Shown: positions 17,230-25,493 of the stretch, in pieces
Numbering within the stretch: the first letter of the stretch is position 1
Layout of the letters: every line of letters begins with the position of its first letter
Assembly: GCF_051954455.1 (NCBI RefSeq)
Contig: NZ_JBQCHS010000034.1
Coordinates: forward strand, 1-64,000
Source of the DNA: Pseudolysinimonas sp051954455
GTDB taxonomy: Bacteria; Actinomycetota; Actinomycetes; Actinomycetales; Microbacteriaceae
Direction of reading: 5' to 3'
DNA: 64,000 nucleotides
Position numbers and translations under genes: made by a program
The notes under the pieces: generated by a model
Seen by the model: only the letters and a program-made list of their open reading frames with translations
Database searches by the model: none
What the model was told of the DNA's origin: nothing

Positions 17230-17269
17230 CCCGCGCTGTCAAGAGCCCGGTCGCGCCGGGGCCCTCCGC

Positions 17270-17275
17270 TAGCCT
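17270..17275 (+). promoter_or_regulatory. -10 box of the AI-2E transporter gene (leaderless)
   Basis: TAGCCT ends 6 nt before the GTG at 17282, with no Shine-Dalgarno sequence, so the gene has its own leaderless promoter. Confidence 0.55.
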
Positions 17276-17281
17276 TCGATC

Positions 17282-18340
17282 GTGAAGATCCAGAACGCGT
17301 TCCGGCTCGGCCTGTTCGGCGGCCTCGGCGTGCTCGTCGCCATCGTCATCGGCGGCGCGGTGACCTCGCTCGCCACGATCCTCACCTACGTCGGCGCCGC
17401 GCTGTTCCTCGCCCTCGGCATCGACCCGGCCGTGTCGTTCCTGCAGCGGCACAAGTTCCCGCGGCCGGCAGCGATCGCGGTCGTGCTCGTCGTCGTGCTG
17501 GGCGTCGCCGCCGGCCTCATCTTCGCGCTCATCCCGGTGCTGAGCGACCAGATCACCAACCTGATCAAGCAGATCCCCACGATCACCCAGGCGTTCAACA
17601 ACGGGCAGATCGAGAGCTGGTGGAATCACACCTTCCCCTGGCTGAAGTACAACGACGTGCTGACGAACGTGCAGGACTTCTTCACGAAGAACGTCCAGTC
17701 GATCACCGGCGGCGTGCTGACGACGGCCGTGACGATCGGCTCCGGCGCGTTCGGCGTGCTGATCGTCGTGATCCTGACCCTCTACTTCGTGGCGTCGCTC
17801 TCGAGCATCAAGCGCGGGCTCTACCAGCTGGTGCCGGCGACCCGGCGCGAGAAGTTCATCGACATCTCCGAGCAGATCAGCAAGGCGGTGGGCCGCTACG
17901 TGATCGGGCAGGTGTCGCTCGGGCTCTGCAACGGCATCCTGAGCTTCATCTTCCTGCTGATCATGTCGTTCGCCACCGGCGTGAAGTACTACGCGCTGCT
18001 CGCCTTCATCGCGTTCCTGTTCTCGCTTGTCCCGCTCGTCGGGACGCTCGTCGGGTCGATCATCATCACGCTCTCGGCCTGGCTGTTCAGCGACTTCAAC
18101 CTCTGGACCCTGATCATCGTGGGCGCGTACTACATCGTCTACATGCAGGTCGAGGCGTACGTGCTGAGCCCGAACATCATGAACCGCGCGGTGAAGGTGC
18201 CGGGCGTCGTCGTCGTGATCGCGGCCCTCGCGGGCGGCACCCTGCTCGGGATCCTCGGGGCGCTCATCGCGATCCCCGTCGCCGCCGCCATCCTGCTCAT
18301 CGTCAAGCAGGTCATCGTGCCGCGGCAGAACGCGCTCTGA
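17282..18340 (+). CDS. AI-2E family transporter (PerM/YdiK-like)
   Basis: 352-residue polytopic membrane protein of the AI-2E exporter family. Some members export autoinducer-2, some are Na+/H+ antiporters, and many have unknown cargo. The usual layout is visible: two N-terminal helices (about 10-65), a third near 70-90, a soluble segment rich in Gln/Asn/Trp (about 95-150), then five helices in the C-terminal half. These include the family block VPLVGTLVGSIIITLSAW near 248-265 and the Gly-rich GGTLLGILGALIAIPVAA near 318-335. Length is typical. It follows the coiled-coil gene by 52 nt but has its own promoter box. The substrate cannot be predicted. Confidence 0.9.
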   Translation: MKIQNAFRLGLFGGLGVLVAIVIGGAVTSLATILTYVGAALFLALGIDPAVSFLQRHKFPRPAAIAVVLVVVLGVAAGLIFALIPVLSDQITNLIKQIPTITQAFNNGQIESWWNHTFPWLKYNDVLTNVQDFFTKNVQSITGGVLTTAVTIGSGAFGVLIVVILTLYFVASLSSIKRGLYQLVPATRREKFIDISEQISKAVGRYVIGQVSLGLCNGILSFIFLLIMSFATGVKYYALLAFIAFLFSLVPLVGTLVGSIIITLSAWLFSDFNLWTLIIVGAYYIVYMQVEAYVLSPNIMNRAVKVPGVVVVIAALAGGTLLGILGALIAIPVAAAILLIVKQVIVPRQNAL

Positions 18341-18349
18341 CGGCGGTGG

Positions 18350-18646
18350 TCAGCCCCGCCTGACGGGAAGGCCCTCGGCCTCCCACTCGAGGATGCCGCC
18401 CTCGATGTTGGTCGCATCCCATCCCTGCTGCTCGAGGAACTGCGTCACCCGGGCGCTGCGGGCGCCCGACCGGCACATGATGAACAGCGGACCCTCGGGC
18501 AGCTCGCCCAGGTGCTCCTGCAATGTGCTCATGGGCATCGGCACGGCGTCGTCGACACGGACCTCGGCCAGCTCCTCGGGCTCGCGGACGTCGATGAGCG
18601 TCGCGCCCTGCAGTCTCGCGAACTCACCGGGGGTGATGCTCTTCAT
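18350..18646 (-). CDS. Rhodanese-like domain protein
   Basis: 98-residue single-domain rhodanese, a sulfurtransferase fold that carries persulfide on an active-site Cys. Visible are the start of the fold at TLIDVREPEELAEVRV (about 16-31) and the active-site loop CRSGARS (Cys58-Ser64), a fully formed six-residue loop plus Arg. The C-terminal WDATNIEGGILEWEAEGLPV is the family end. The ATG at 18646 overlaps the upstream hydrolase stop by four bases (ATGA), which sets the start; an ATG five codons earlier is a less likely alternative. It is the last gene of a four-gene minus-strand run. The physiological sulfur acceptor is unknown. Confidence 0.92.
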   Translation of the reverse strand: MKSITPGEFARLQGATLIDVREPEELAEVRVDDAVPMPMSTLQEHLGELPEGPLFIMCRSGARSARVTQFLEQQGWDATNIEGGILEWEAEGLPVRRG

Positions 18647-19386
18647 CGTTCGGGACTCCATTCGGCGGGCAGCGGAAGGGCGGCCGGGTTCAGCCGCGCG
18701 ACGATCTCGGTGAGGACGCGGACGGTCTGCTTCTCGCCGACCCAGAGGTGCTTGCCGCCCTCGACCTCCACGACCTCCGCCTCCGGGACCACGGCGAACC
18801 GCTCGCGCGCCTCGGCCGGGCGGAGGTAGTCGTCGAGCTCGGGGATGACGGCGACGAGCCGCTTGCCGCTCCCACGCCAGGCCGCGAGATCCTCTTCCGA
18901 CGCGCGGTGCAGCGGCGGTGACAGGAGGATGGCGCCGACGATCGGCTGCTCGCGACCCCAGGTGAGGGCGACCTCGGTGCCGAACGACCAGCCGACCAGC
19001 CACGGCCTCGGCAGTCCGCGGGCGGCCACGAGGTCCATCGCGGCGGCGAGGTCGGCGCGCTCGGCGACCCCGTGCCCGAACTCGCCCTCGCTCGTGCCGC
19101 GCGGCGAGGTGACCCCGCGGAAGTTGAAGCGGAGCACCGCCAGCTGGGCCAGCGCCGGCAGTCGGGCGGCCGCCTTGCGGATGATGTGGGAGTCCATGAA
19201 CCCGCCGTGGGTCGGCAGCGGGTGGAGCGCCACGATCGTCGCCACCGGCTCGGCGCGGAGAGGCGTCGCCAACTCCCCCACGAGCGTGAGGCCGTCGGCG
19301 GTGTGCAGCTCGACGTCCTCGCGGCGCGCGGGCAGCTCCACGCCGGCCGAGATCCGGATCGGGCCCTCGGTCGCGGCGTCACTCAC
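18643..19386 (-). CDS. Alpha/beta hydrolase
   Basis: 247-residue serine hydrolase with the alpha/beta fold, close to small dienelactone-hydrolase-like proteins. The oxyanion region is ALHPLPTHGG (about 53-62). The nucleophile elbow is GWSFGT (Ser134). An acid residue is likely in the PELDDYLRP segment (about 191-199), and the catalytic His is in GGKHLWVG near 219. The GTG start at 19386 has GGAGGA seven bases upstream and overlaps the zinc-ribbon gene's stop (GTGA). No signal peptide is seen, so it is cytoplasmic. Natural substrate unknown. The arrangement with the rhodanese and zinc-ribbon genes suggests cotranscription, not a known pathway. Confidence 0.88.
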   Translation of the reverse strand: MSDAATEGPIRISAGVELPARREDVELHTADGLTLVGELATPLRAEPVATIVALHPLPTHGGFMDSHIIRKAAARLPALAQLAVLRFNFRGVTSPRGTSEGEFGHGVAERADLAAAMDLVAARGLPRPWLVGWSFGTEVALTWGREQPIVGAILLSPPLHRASEEDLAAWRGSGKRLVAVIPELDDYLRPAEARERFAVVPEAEVVEVEGGKHLWVGEKQTVRVLTEIVARLNPAALPLPAEWSPER

Positions 19387-19667
19387 GTGCGGGTCCTCCA
19401 GCAGTGCGCGTGCCAGTGCCGGCGTCCGGCGAGGTCGTCGGCCTCGCCGAACAGACCGTCCGCCCGCCATGCCACGACGTGCGCCGTGCCGGGAGCGATC
19501 TCGCCGCCGCAGCCGGGGCAGACGTACTCCTTCACGGCCGCCGCCGCCGACTGCGGCTGCACGTTCCAGGCGCCGTCGCGCTTCGACTCGACGCGCAGCC
19601 GACCCGCCAGGGCGCGCTCGAGATCGAGCGGCTCCGGCTCCGGGACACGGACGCGGCGACGGGGCAC
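19383..19667 (-). CDS. Small zinc-ribbon protein
   Basis: 94-residue basic protein, not recognised as an enzyme. The C-terminal half has a likely metal site: CPGCGGEI (Cys50 and Cys53) plus a distal WHAHCW (His and Cys near 86-89), a C-x2-C ... H-x2-C-like arrangement. The N-terminus is Arg/Glu/Pro-rich. Similar short actinobacterial proteins are often labelled ATP/GTP-binding without any nucleotide motif; none is visible here. It heads the minus-strand run with the hydrolase and rhodanese, overlapping the hydrolase start by four bases. Confidence 0.75.
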   Translation of the reverse strand: MPRRRVRVPEPEPLDLERALAGRLRVESKRDGAWNVQPQSAAAAVKEYVCPGCGGEIAPGTAHVVAWRADGLFGEADDLAGRRHWHAHCWRTRT

Positions 19668-19684
19668 GCCTCCAGCCTAAGGAA

Positions 19685-20320
19685 TCAGTACCAGCCCGAG
19701 GACTGCGAGTGCGCCCAGGCGCCACAGGGCGTGCCGTACCGGCCGGAGATGTACCCGAGGCCCCAGGTGATCTGCGTCGCGGGGTTGTCGGCCCAGTCGG
19801 CGCCGGCGCTCGCCATCTTCGAGCCGGGCAGGGCCTGCGGGATGCCGTAGGCGCCGGTCGACGGGTTGCCGGCGTAGACGTTCCAGTGGGATTCGCGGTT
19901 CCAGAGCGACACGAGGCAGTCGAACTGGTCCTGCCCCATGCCGCGGGCGGCGAGCATCTGCTGCGCGATCGCCTGCGCCGTGCCCGGGTCGGGCGTCCCG
20001 GCGTGCGGCGCTCCCCCGGAGCGCACCGCCGCCGTCTGGGGCGGCGGAGGCGGCGGCGCGACGGTCACCGCGAATCCGTCGCGGGTGACCGCGGTCGACA
20101 CGTCGGAGACGAGCTCGAACGCCTGGTGCGCCCGCGGCGCGACCGGCGCCGCGTCGGCGAGCGCGCGCTGATGCGGGGCCGCGAGCGTGAGCGCGACGAG
20201 GCCGGCGCTGACGCTGACGGCGAGGAGCGACAGGACGTACCGGGAACGGGTCTGACGCTCCGCCCGGACCGCGTGACGTCGGGGCGCGTAGTGCACCCCC
20301 GTGCTTCGGAACCCGCTCAC
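19685..20320 (-). CDS. Secreted lytic transglycosylase-like protein
   Basis: 211-residue exported protein. A long basic N-region (1-27) and hydrophobic segment (28-48) form a signal peptide or anchor, followed by an Ala/Pro-rich linker with a poly-Pro run near 89-94. The C-terminal domain (about 112-211) has the goose-lysozyme/SLT pattern: FDCLVSLWNRESHWNVYA with catalytic Glu143, GAYGIPQALPGSKM near 157-169, and DWADNPATQITWGLGYI near 175-191. Two cysteines (135, 199) could form a disulfide. It probably cleaves peptidoglycan glycan strands during growth or resuscitation. The GTG start lies 9 nt from a TAGACT box on the minus strand (20335-20330). Confidence 0.87.
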   Translation of the reverse strand: MSGFRSTGVHYAPRRHAVRAERQTRSRYVLSLLAVSVSAGLVALTLAAPHQRALADAAPVAPRAHQAFELVSDVSTAVTRDGFAVTVAPPPPPPQTAAVRSGGAPHAGTPDPGTAQAIAQQMLAARGMGQDQFDCLVSLWNRESHWNVYAGNPSTGAYGIPQALPGSKMASAGADWADNPATQITWGLGYISGRYGTPCGAWAHSQSSGWY

Positions 20321-20381
20321 AGTCCCAGAAGTCTACGCGACGCGGTCCCGAGCGCCTGGGAACGGGGTGGACGCGACCGGG

Positions 20382-20933
20382 TCAGGACGTCCTCACCGCG
20401 AGCAGCACGCGCACGACGGCGTCGAGCAGGGCGTCGACCTGCGCCTCGGCATAGCCGCCCCGCTGGGGGTGGAAGGCCACCTGACGCACGTCCTCGACGG
20501 TCATCGGGGTGCCCGTCTGCAGGAACCGGCGGGTGCGATTCGTGAACGCGTCGACCTCGCGCACGGCGTAGCCGGTCGAGAACCAGCTGATGCGACGGAA
20601 GCGCTGCCCGCGCGGGCGGGAGATCCGGTCGAGGACGATCTGGGCGAGCTCCCGCGCGTCCTGATACCAGGCCTGATCGCCGGCACGGTCGATCGCGGTC
20701 TGCCGCTCGCGGGTCGCGAACGCGTCCTCGAGACGTTCGAGCGCCGCATCGACGACCGCCGGGTCGTAGCCGCCGCGCTTCATGGAGAAGGCCGTCGTGC
20801 GGATGCGCTCGGCGCTCAGCCCCGACTGCCCGGCGGGGGCCGCGTAGGCGCGGCGGGCGTCTTCGAGGAAGTCCTCCACCTCGGCCGTGTCGTAGCCGCG
20901 CCCCTTGGGGGCGCGCGGGAAGGTCGAGCTCAC
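20382..20933 (-). CDS. DivIVA-like protein with four repeated GYxxxxVD motifs
   Basis: 183-residue cytoplasmic protein related to DivIVA domain proteins. Four segments repeat the pattern Gly-Tyr, four residues, Val-Asp or similar, then hydrophobic: GYDTAEVEDFL (about 13-23), GYDPAVVDAAL (about 55-65), GYAVREVDAFT (near 121-131) and GYAEAQVDALL (near 160-170). Between them are short Arg-rich stretches. DivIVA normally has one such N-terminal motif followed by coiled coil, so this looks like tandem copies without a long coiled coil. A role in polar growth or septation is inference. GTG start at 20933. It lies between the transglycosylase-like gene and cdsA, on the same strand as both. Confidence 0.8.
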   Translation of the reverse strand: MSSTFPRAPKGRGYDTAEVEDFLEDARRAYAAPAGQSGLSAERIRTTAFSMKRGGYDPAVVDAALERLEDAFATRERQTAIDRAGDQAWYQDARELAQIVLDRISRPRGQRFRRISWFSTGYAVREVDAFTNRTRRFLQTGTPMTVEDVRQVAFHPQRGGYAEAQVDALLDAVVRVLLAVRTS

Positions 20934-20982
20934 CCGGCGATCCTAGCGGCGGACCCCTCGGGAACCTGGGAGCGCGACGCGC

Positions 20983-21987
20983 TCAGCGCAGGCCCGCGAC
21001 GCCCAGAACGTAGTAGATCGCGTACGCGACCGCGGCGCTCGGGAGGATCGAGTCGAGCCGGTCGAGGAAGCCGCCGTGCCCGGGCAGGATGCTCGAGATG
21101 TCCTTGATGCCGAGGTCGCGCTTGATGAGCGACTCGGTCAGGTCGCCGGCGGTGCCGACGAGAGCCAGCAGCAGACCCATCACGATGCCGATCCAGATCG
21201 GCACGTGCAGCATGAGGGGGGCGAGGATCATGCCCGCGACGATCGCGACGACGATCGAGCCCGCGAATCCCTCCCAGGTCTTGCCGGGGCTGATGTTCGG
21301 CGCGAGCTTGTGCTTGCCCAGCCAGATGCCCGTGCCCCACGCCCCCGTGTCGGTCGCGACGACGATGATCATGCACGCGAGGGTCCAGTACTCGCCGCCG
21401 ACCGAGTCGTGGTGCGGGCCGGACGAGGCCGTGAGCACGAGGTAGAAGCCGGCCATGAACGTGATGTAGACCTGCACGAACATGCCGGCCCCGATGTCCA
21501 GCAGCACGTTCTTCGCGCCCGTGCGGTGGCTCGGCATCGCGAGCTCGCCGAGCCGCCAGAGCGACACGATCACGATCGCGCCGAGGGTGCCGAGCCAGAG
21601 GCCCTCCACCGAGAGGCCGCGCTCGGCGGCGAAGAAGGCGACGGGGGCGGCGAGCACACCGACCACGACCGAGACGACGCGAGGCGTCATCCGCCCGGCG
21701 ACGCGGATGGCGGTGGTCAGCTCCCACGCGGTGAATCCGATGAGGACCGCGCCGAAGATGATGAACAGCCACTTGAAGATGATGAGGCTGACGAGGAAGG
21801 CGCCCCCGAGCAGGATCCCGATGCCGATCGCGGCCGGCAGGTTGCGGCCGCTGCGGCGGTTGATCGCCTCGTTGGCGGCGTCGAACTGGGCGCGCGCCTC
21901 CCGCAGCCCCGCCTCGATGTCGGCGCGGGGGTCGTGACGGTCGTGCGGCGCCTTCGGCGCCGGAGAGCCTTCGGGCGGCGTCGGCAT
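20983..21987 (-). CDS. cdsA: Phosphatidate cytidylyltransferase
   Basis: 334-residue integral membrane enzyme making CDP-diacylglycerol from CTP and phosphatidic acid, the branch point to phosphatidylinositol, phosphatidylglycerol and cardiolipin. A charged cytoplasmic N-terminus (about 1-50) is followed by about eight transmembrane helices. The C-terminal signature is clear: GKTWEGFAGS near 223-232, then GTAGDLTESLIKRDLGIKD near 272-290 and PGHGGFLDRLDSI near 296-308, including the conserved Asp pairs. The ATG overlaps the frr stop by one base pair of codons (ATGA), giving the common frr-cdsA coupling. The N-terminal soluble extension is longer than in E. coli CdsA, as usual in actinobacteria. 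Confidence 0.95.
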   Translation of the reverse strand: MPTPPEGSPAPKAPHDRHDPRADIEAGLREARAQFDAANEAINRRSGRNLPAAIGIGILLGGAFLVSLIIFKWLFIIFGAVLIGFTAWELTTAIRVAGRMTPRVVSVVVGVLAAPVAFFAAERGLSVEGLWLGTLGAIVIVSLWRLGELAMPSHRTGAKNVLLDIGAGMFVQVYITFMAGFYLVLTASSGPHHDSVGGEYWTLACMIIVVATDTGAWGTGIWLGKHKLAPNISPGKTWEGFAGSIVVAIVAGMILAPLMLHVPIWIGIVMGLLLALVGTAGDLTESLIKRDLGIKDISSILPGHGGFLDRLDSILPSAAVAYAIYYVLGVAGLR

Positions 21988-22538
21988 CAGACCTCGAGGA
22001 GCTCGGCTTCCTTGCGCTTCAGAGCCTCGTCGATCTCGTCGACGTGCGACTTCGTGACGGCGTCGAGCTCCTTCTCGGCGCGGGCGATCTCGTCCTCGCC
22101 GACCTCCTTCTGGGCGTCGAGGTCGTCCTTGGCCTTGCGCCGCAGATTGCGGAGCACGACCTTCGCCTCCTCGCCCTTGGAGCGCACGAGCTTGACGTAC
22201 TCCTTGCGGCGGTCCTCGGTGAGCTCCGGCATGGTCACGCGGATGATGGTGCCGTCGTTGTTGGGGGTCGCGCCGAGGTGCGAAGCGGCGACGATCGCCT
22301 TCTCGATGTCCTTGAGGGCGCTCTTGTCATAGGGCGTGATGATGAGCACGCGCGCCTCGGGGTTCTGAAGGCCGGCGAGCTGCGCGAGCGGGGTCGGCGT
22401 GCCGTAGTACTCGACCATCAGCTTCTGGAACAGCGCGGGGTTCGCGCGCCCGGTGCGGACGGTGCTGAAGTCGTCCTTCGCGACGTCGACGGCGCGGTCC
22501 ATCTTCTCGCGGGCCTCGGCGAGCACGTCACTGATCAC
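21987..22538 (-). CDS. frr: Ribosome recycling factor
   Basis: 183-residue RRF, which with EF-G splits post-termination ribosomes. Full family length. Domain I coiled-coil segments are at both ends, with the N-terminal landmark FSTVRTGRANPALF (about 24-37). The small domain II is around YYGTPTPLAQLAG (45-57), and the basic RKEYVKLVRSKGEEAKVVLRNLRRKA block is near 113-138. The GTG start has AGGAG nine bases upstream. Translationally coupled to cdsA through the ATGA overlap. Confidence 0.97.
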   Translation of the reverse strand: MISDVLAEAREKMDRAVDVAKDDFSTVRTGRANPALFQKLMVEYYGTPTPLAQLAGLQNPEARVLIITPYDKSALKDIEKAIVAASHLGATPNNDGTIIRVTMPELTEDRRKEYVKLVRSKGEEAKVVLRNLRRKAKDDLDAQKEVGEDEIARAEKELDAVTKSHVDEIDEALKRKEAELLEV

Positions 22539-22618
22539 TTCGGTCTCCTCACGGAACAGGCGGTCGTCCCAGCCTAGCCGCCCGTCCGATCGCCGGAGGT
22601 CGGCGCGAGACTGGGGTC

Positions 22619-23341
22619 ATGGACTTCGATCAACCGCCCGTGCTGTCGGTGGTGCCCAACGGGCGGGATCGGGAGGCGGGTCCCGGGTGGCCGAAGACGG
22701 TGCCGGCGGTCGAGCAGCTGCTGCGCGACGGGCTGGCCCTCGCGCGCGGGGTGACGCTCCTCGTGGGGCAGAACGGGTCCGGCAAGTCCACGGTTCTCGA
22801 GGCGGTCGCGATGGCCTACGGTCTCTCGCCCGAGGGCGGATCGGTGCACGCGCAGCACCGCACCCGACCCACGGAGTCGCCGCTCTCGGGCTGGATCGAG
22901 CTGCGCCGTGGCCTCGGCGCCGGTCGCTGGGGCTTCTTCCTCCGCGCCGAGACGATGCACGGGTTCTACACCTATCTGGAGCAGAACCCGGGGGTCCGCG
23001 ACCCGCGCTTCCACGAGATGAGCCACGGCGAATCGTTCCTGGCGGTCCTCGGCACGCGCTTCGACTCCCCCGGCTTCTACTGTCTCGACGAGCCGGAGGC
23101 GGCGCTCTCGTTCGATTCGACGCTGGCGCTCATGGCGACCCTGCACGACCTCGTGCGCGGCGGGGGGCAGGCGGTGTGCGCGACGCACTCCCCCGTGCTC
23201 GCGGCGTTCCCCGGTGCTCGGATCCTCGAGCTCGGCCCCTGGGGCATGCGGGAGGCGGCATGGGACGACCTCGAGGTCGTGCAGCACTGGCGTTCGTACC
23301 TGCAGTCGCCGCAGCGCTACCTGCGGCACCTTCTGGACTGA
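22619..23341 (+). CDS. ABC-type/SMC-like ATPase (predicted ATP-binding protein)
   Basis: 240-residue stand-alone ATPase of the AAA_21/ABC-like class. Walker A is GQNGSGKST (50-58). A signature-like segment SHGESFLAVL lies near 137-146, Walker B is FYCLDEPEAALS near 155-166, and the switch His is in CATHSPVLA near 185-193. There are no transmembrane helices or DNA-binding domain. Related small proteins are widespread in actinobacteria with no settled function; links to transport, DNA repair or overcoming-lysogenization-type systems are all unproven. It is divergent from frr and convergent with the DUF3097 gene. It is complete and has good catalytic motifs. Confidence 0.85.
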   Translation: MDFDQPPVLSVVPNGRDREAGPGWPKTVPAVEQLLRDGLALARGVTLLVGQNGSGKSTVLEAVAMAYGLSPEGGSVHAQHRTRPTESPLSGWIELRRGLGAGRWGFFLRAETMHGFYTYLEQNPGVRDPRFHEMSHGESFLAVLGTRFDSPGFYCLDEPEAALSFDSTLALMATLHDLVRGGGQAVCATHSPVLAAFPGARILELGPWGMREAAWDDLEVVQHWRSYLQSPQRYLRHLLD

Positions 23342-23345
23342 GCGC

Positions 23346-24188
23346 TCAGCTCTCCGGCGCGGTGGTGAAATCGATCAGCTGCTCGACCCGGGCGAGGAGC
23401 GACGGCTCGAGGTCCGTGTAGCTGCGGACGCGGGAGAGGATGCGCTGCCAGGCCCGCGCGATGTCGGCCTGGTCGGCGTGCGGCCAGCCGAGCGCGGCGC
23501 AGATGCCGTGCTTCCATTCGACGTTCCGGGGGATGTCGGGCCAGCGCTCGAGACCGAGCCGCTGCGGCTTCACCGACTGCCACACGTCGACGTACGGATG
23601 CCCCACCACGAGCACGTGCGGACCACTCACGGACTGTGCGATCCGGCTCTCCTTGGAGTTCGGCACGAGGTGGTCGACGAGCACGCCGATGCGCCGGTCG
23701 GGACCGGGCCGGACCTCGGCCAGTCGGTCGGCGAGGTGGTCGACGCCCTCGAGGTACTCGACGACCACGCCCTCGGCGCGCAGGTCGTCGCCCCAGACCT
23801 TCTCGACGAGCTCGGCGTCGTGCCGGCCCTCGACCCAGATGCGGTGGGCGCGCGCGACGCGGGCCCGCTGCTCGGGCGCGGCGCGGGAGCCGGAGGCCGT
23901 GCGCGCGGGCGCCGCCGGAGCAGCGACGCGCGGGGCGCGCAGGCGCACCGGCTCGCCGTCGATCAGGAAACCGGGTCCGAGCGGGAACTGGCGACGCGCA
24001 CCGCGGCGGTCCTCCAGCTCCACGACACCCTTGACGATGCCGATTACGGCGCCGACGAAGCCCTCGCGGCCACCCGGCTCCGGCAGCTCGACGACCAGGC
24101 CCGGCTCGGCGTCGACCTCGCGGACGATCTTCCGGCCGCGGGTGCGCCAGTCGCCGGCGAGGACGTCGTGACCGTACCGGTCGCTCAC
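23346..24188 (-). CDS. DUF3097 family protein
   Basis: 280-residue actinobacterial protein of unknown function. The N-terminus DRYGHDVLAGDW (3-14) is family-typical. A small beta-rich region around residues 20-70 is followed by an Ala/Pro-rich linker, then a TOPRIM-like segment: IWVEGRHDAELVEKVWGDDL near 117-136, with conserved acidic and His residues, and GVLVDHLVPNSKESRI near 168-183. That pattern hints at nucleic-acid or phosphotransfer chemistry, but I cannot assign an activity. The GTG at 24188 is chosen by the GTGA overlap with the upstream membrane-protein gene. Its stop is 4 nt from the stop of the convergent ATPase gene. Confidence 0.82.
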   Translation of the reverse strand: MSDRYGHDVLAGDWRTRGRKIVREVDAEPGLVVELPEPGGREGFVGAVIGIVKGVVELEDRRGARRQFPLGPGFLIDGEPVRLRAPRVAAPAAPARTASGSRAAPEQRARVARAHRIWVEGRHDAELVEKVWGDDLRAEGVVVEYLEGVDHLADRLAEVRPGPDRRIGVLVDHLVPNSKESRIAQSVSGPHVLVVGHPYVDVWQSVKPQRLGLERWPDIPRNVEWKHGICAALGWPHADQADIARAWQRILSRVRSYTDLEPSLLARVEQLIDFTTAPES

Positions 24189-24568
24189 GAGGCCAGCGCC
24201 GCCTGCGCGATCGCGGACGCGGCGAACCAGCCGCCGATCGACAGCACCAGGGTCGCCAGCGCGGCCCACCACGAGCGACGGCGGAACACCTGGAGCGCGA
24301 CGGTGCCCGCGGTCCCGACGACGCCGAGCAGGAAGATGACCAGCGCCGCGGTGAACTGCACGCCGCCGGCCTGCGCCGTGCCGCAGACGCCGTCCGGGCA
24401 CGGGGTCAGTAGCGAGAGCTGCAGGAACCCGAAGAGCGCGCCGATCCAGTAGCCGACGTAGGCGACCACGAGGAGGACGGCCGACAGGGCGATGTCCCAC
24501 GCCGCGCGGCACCGCCCCGCACCGCGCCCCGGGGCACCGAGCACGCGCGGGGCGCCGGGACCGCTCAC
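24185..24568 (-). CDS. Small four-helix membrane protein (DUF6264-like)
   Basis: 127-residue integral membrane protein of unknown function. A basic N-terminus (1-20) precedes four hydrophobic segments (about 24-40, 44-55, 70-93, 100-125). A short loop after helix two contains CPDGVC (two Cys, possibly a disulfide if extracytoplasmic). Similar proteins occur in Microbacteriaceae next to pyrH. The GTG start overlaps the pyrH stop (GTGA) and its own stop overlaps the DUF3097 start, so the three genes are translationally coupled. Confidence 0.78.
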   Translation of the reverse strand: MSGPGAPRVLGAPGRGAGRCRAAWDIALSAVLLVVAYVGYWIGALFGFLQLSLLTPCPDGVCGTAQAGGVQFTAALVIFLLGVVGTAGTVALQVFRRRSWWAALATLVLSIGGWFAASAIAQAALAS

Positions 24569-25296
24569 ACGGTCACCAGGGTGCCGATGGTGTCGCCGCG
24601 GAGCGCCTTCGTGACGTTGCCGGCCGGCTCCATGCCGAACACGACCATCGGCATCTTGTTGTCCATGCAGAGGCTGAAGGCGGTGGAGTCGACGACCTTG
24701 AGGCCCTGCACGAGCGCGTCCTGGTAGGTCACGCGGTCGAGCTTCTGGGCCTCGGGGTTCGTGCGCGGGTCGTCGGTGTAGACGCCGTCGACGCCGTTCT
24801 TCGCGACGAGCACGGCATCCGCCTCGATCTCGAGGGCGCGCTGCGCGCTCACCGTGTCGGTGGAGAAGTACGGGAGTCCCGCGCCGGCGCCGAAGATGAC
24901 GACCCGGCCCTTCTCGAGGTGGCGCTCCGCGCGGAGCGGGATGTACGGCTCCGCGACCTGCGACATCGTGATCGCCGACTGCACGCGGACCGGCGCGCCG
25001 GCCTTCTCGAGGAAGTCCTGCAGCGCGAGCGCGTTCATGACGGTGCCGAGCATGCCCATGTAGTCGGCGCGGCCGCGGTCCATGCCGCGCTGGCTGAGCT
25101 CCGCGCCGCGGAAGAAGTTGCCGCCACCGACGACGACGGCGACCTCGACGCCCTCGGGGTCGTTCTGGTCCTTCGGCACGACGGCCGCGATCTCGCGGGC
25201 GATGCCCGAGACGACGTCGGGGTTCACGCCGAGCGAGCCACCGCCGAACGCCTCACCGGAGAGCTTCAACAGGACGCGGCGGCGGCGGTCGGTCAT
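24565..25296 (-). CDS. pyrH: UMP kinase
   Basis: 243-residue bacterial UMP kinase of the amino-acid-kinase fold; it phosphorylates UMP to UDP with ATP and in other bacteria is controlled by GTP and UTP. Signatures are LLKLSGEAFGG (about 9-19), VAVVVGGGNFFRG (near 52-64), MDRGRADYMGMLGTVMNALAL (UMP site, 71-91) and GAGAGLPYFSTDTVSA (near 136-151). ATG start with GAGGAG ten bases upstream. It is separated from tsf by a 197-nt gap that contains a strong hairpin, so it probably has its own promoter there despite the conserved rpsB-tsf-pyrH order. Confidence 0.97.
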   Translation of the reverse strand: MTDRRRRVLLKLSGEAFGGGSLGVNPDVVSGIAREIAAVVPKDQNDPEGVEVAVVVGGGNFFRGAELSQRGMDRGRADYMGMLGTVMNALALQDFLEKAGAPVRVQSAITMSQVAEPYIPLRAERHLEKGRVVIFGAGAGLPYFSTDTVSAQRALEIEADAVLVAKNGVDGVYTDDPRTNPEAQKLDRVTYQDALVQGLKVVDSTAFSLCMDNKMPMVVFGMEPAGNVTKALRGDTIGTLVTV

Positions 25297-25441
25297 CTGG
25301 GCGGTCTCCTCGCAGGGGGTCGGCGGCTCGGTCCAGGGTACCGGTCGACGGAACCCGGTCTCTCGTCCGCGACGCGGGACCGTCGTGGAGACGGGTCCGC
25401 TCCGACCAGGATCGGCGGCTCGGGTCTCCGCCGCCCGGACG

Positions 25442-25475
25442 ACGACGGGCCCGGGATCGCTCCCGGGCCCGTCGT
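25442..25475 (-). terminator. Strong hairpin downstream of tsf
   Basis: A perfect 15-bp stem (25442-25456 with 25461-25475) encloses a TCGC tetraloop, 19 nt past the tsf stop. There is no U-tract on the minus strand, so termination would be of the stem-only type often inferred in high-GC actinobacteria. It separates rpsB-tsf from pyrH. Confidence 0.7.
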
Positions 25476-25493
25476 GCGGTGCTGATGCGGTGC

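Noticed and set aside
17241..17265. Hairpin after the coiled-coil gene as a terminator
   Set aside because: Only about 5 bp (CCCGG/CCGGG) with no U-tract; ordinary for 70% GC sequence.
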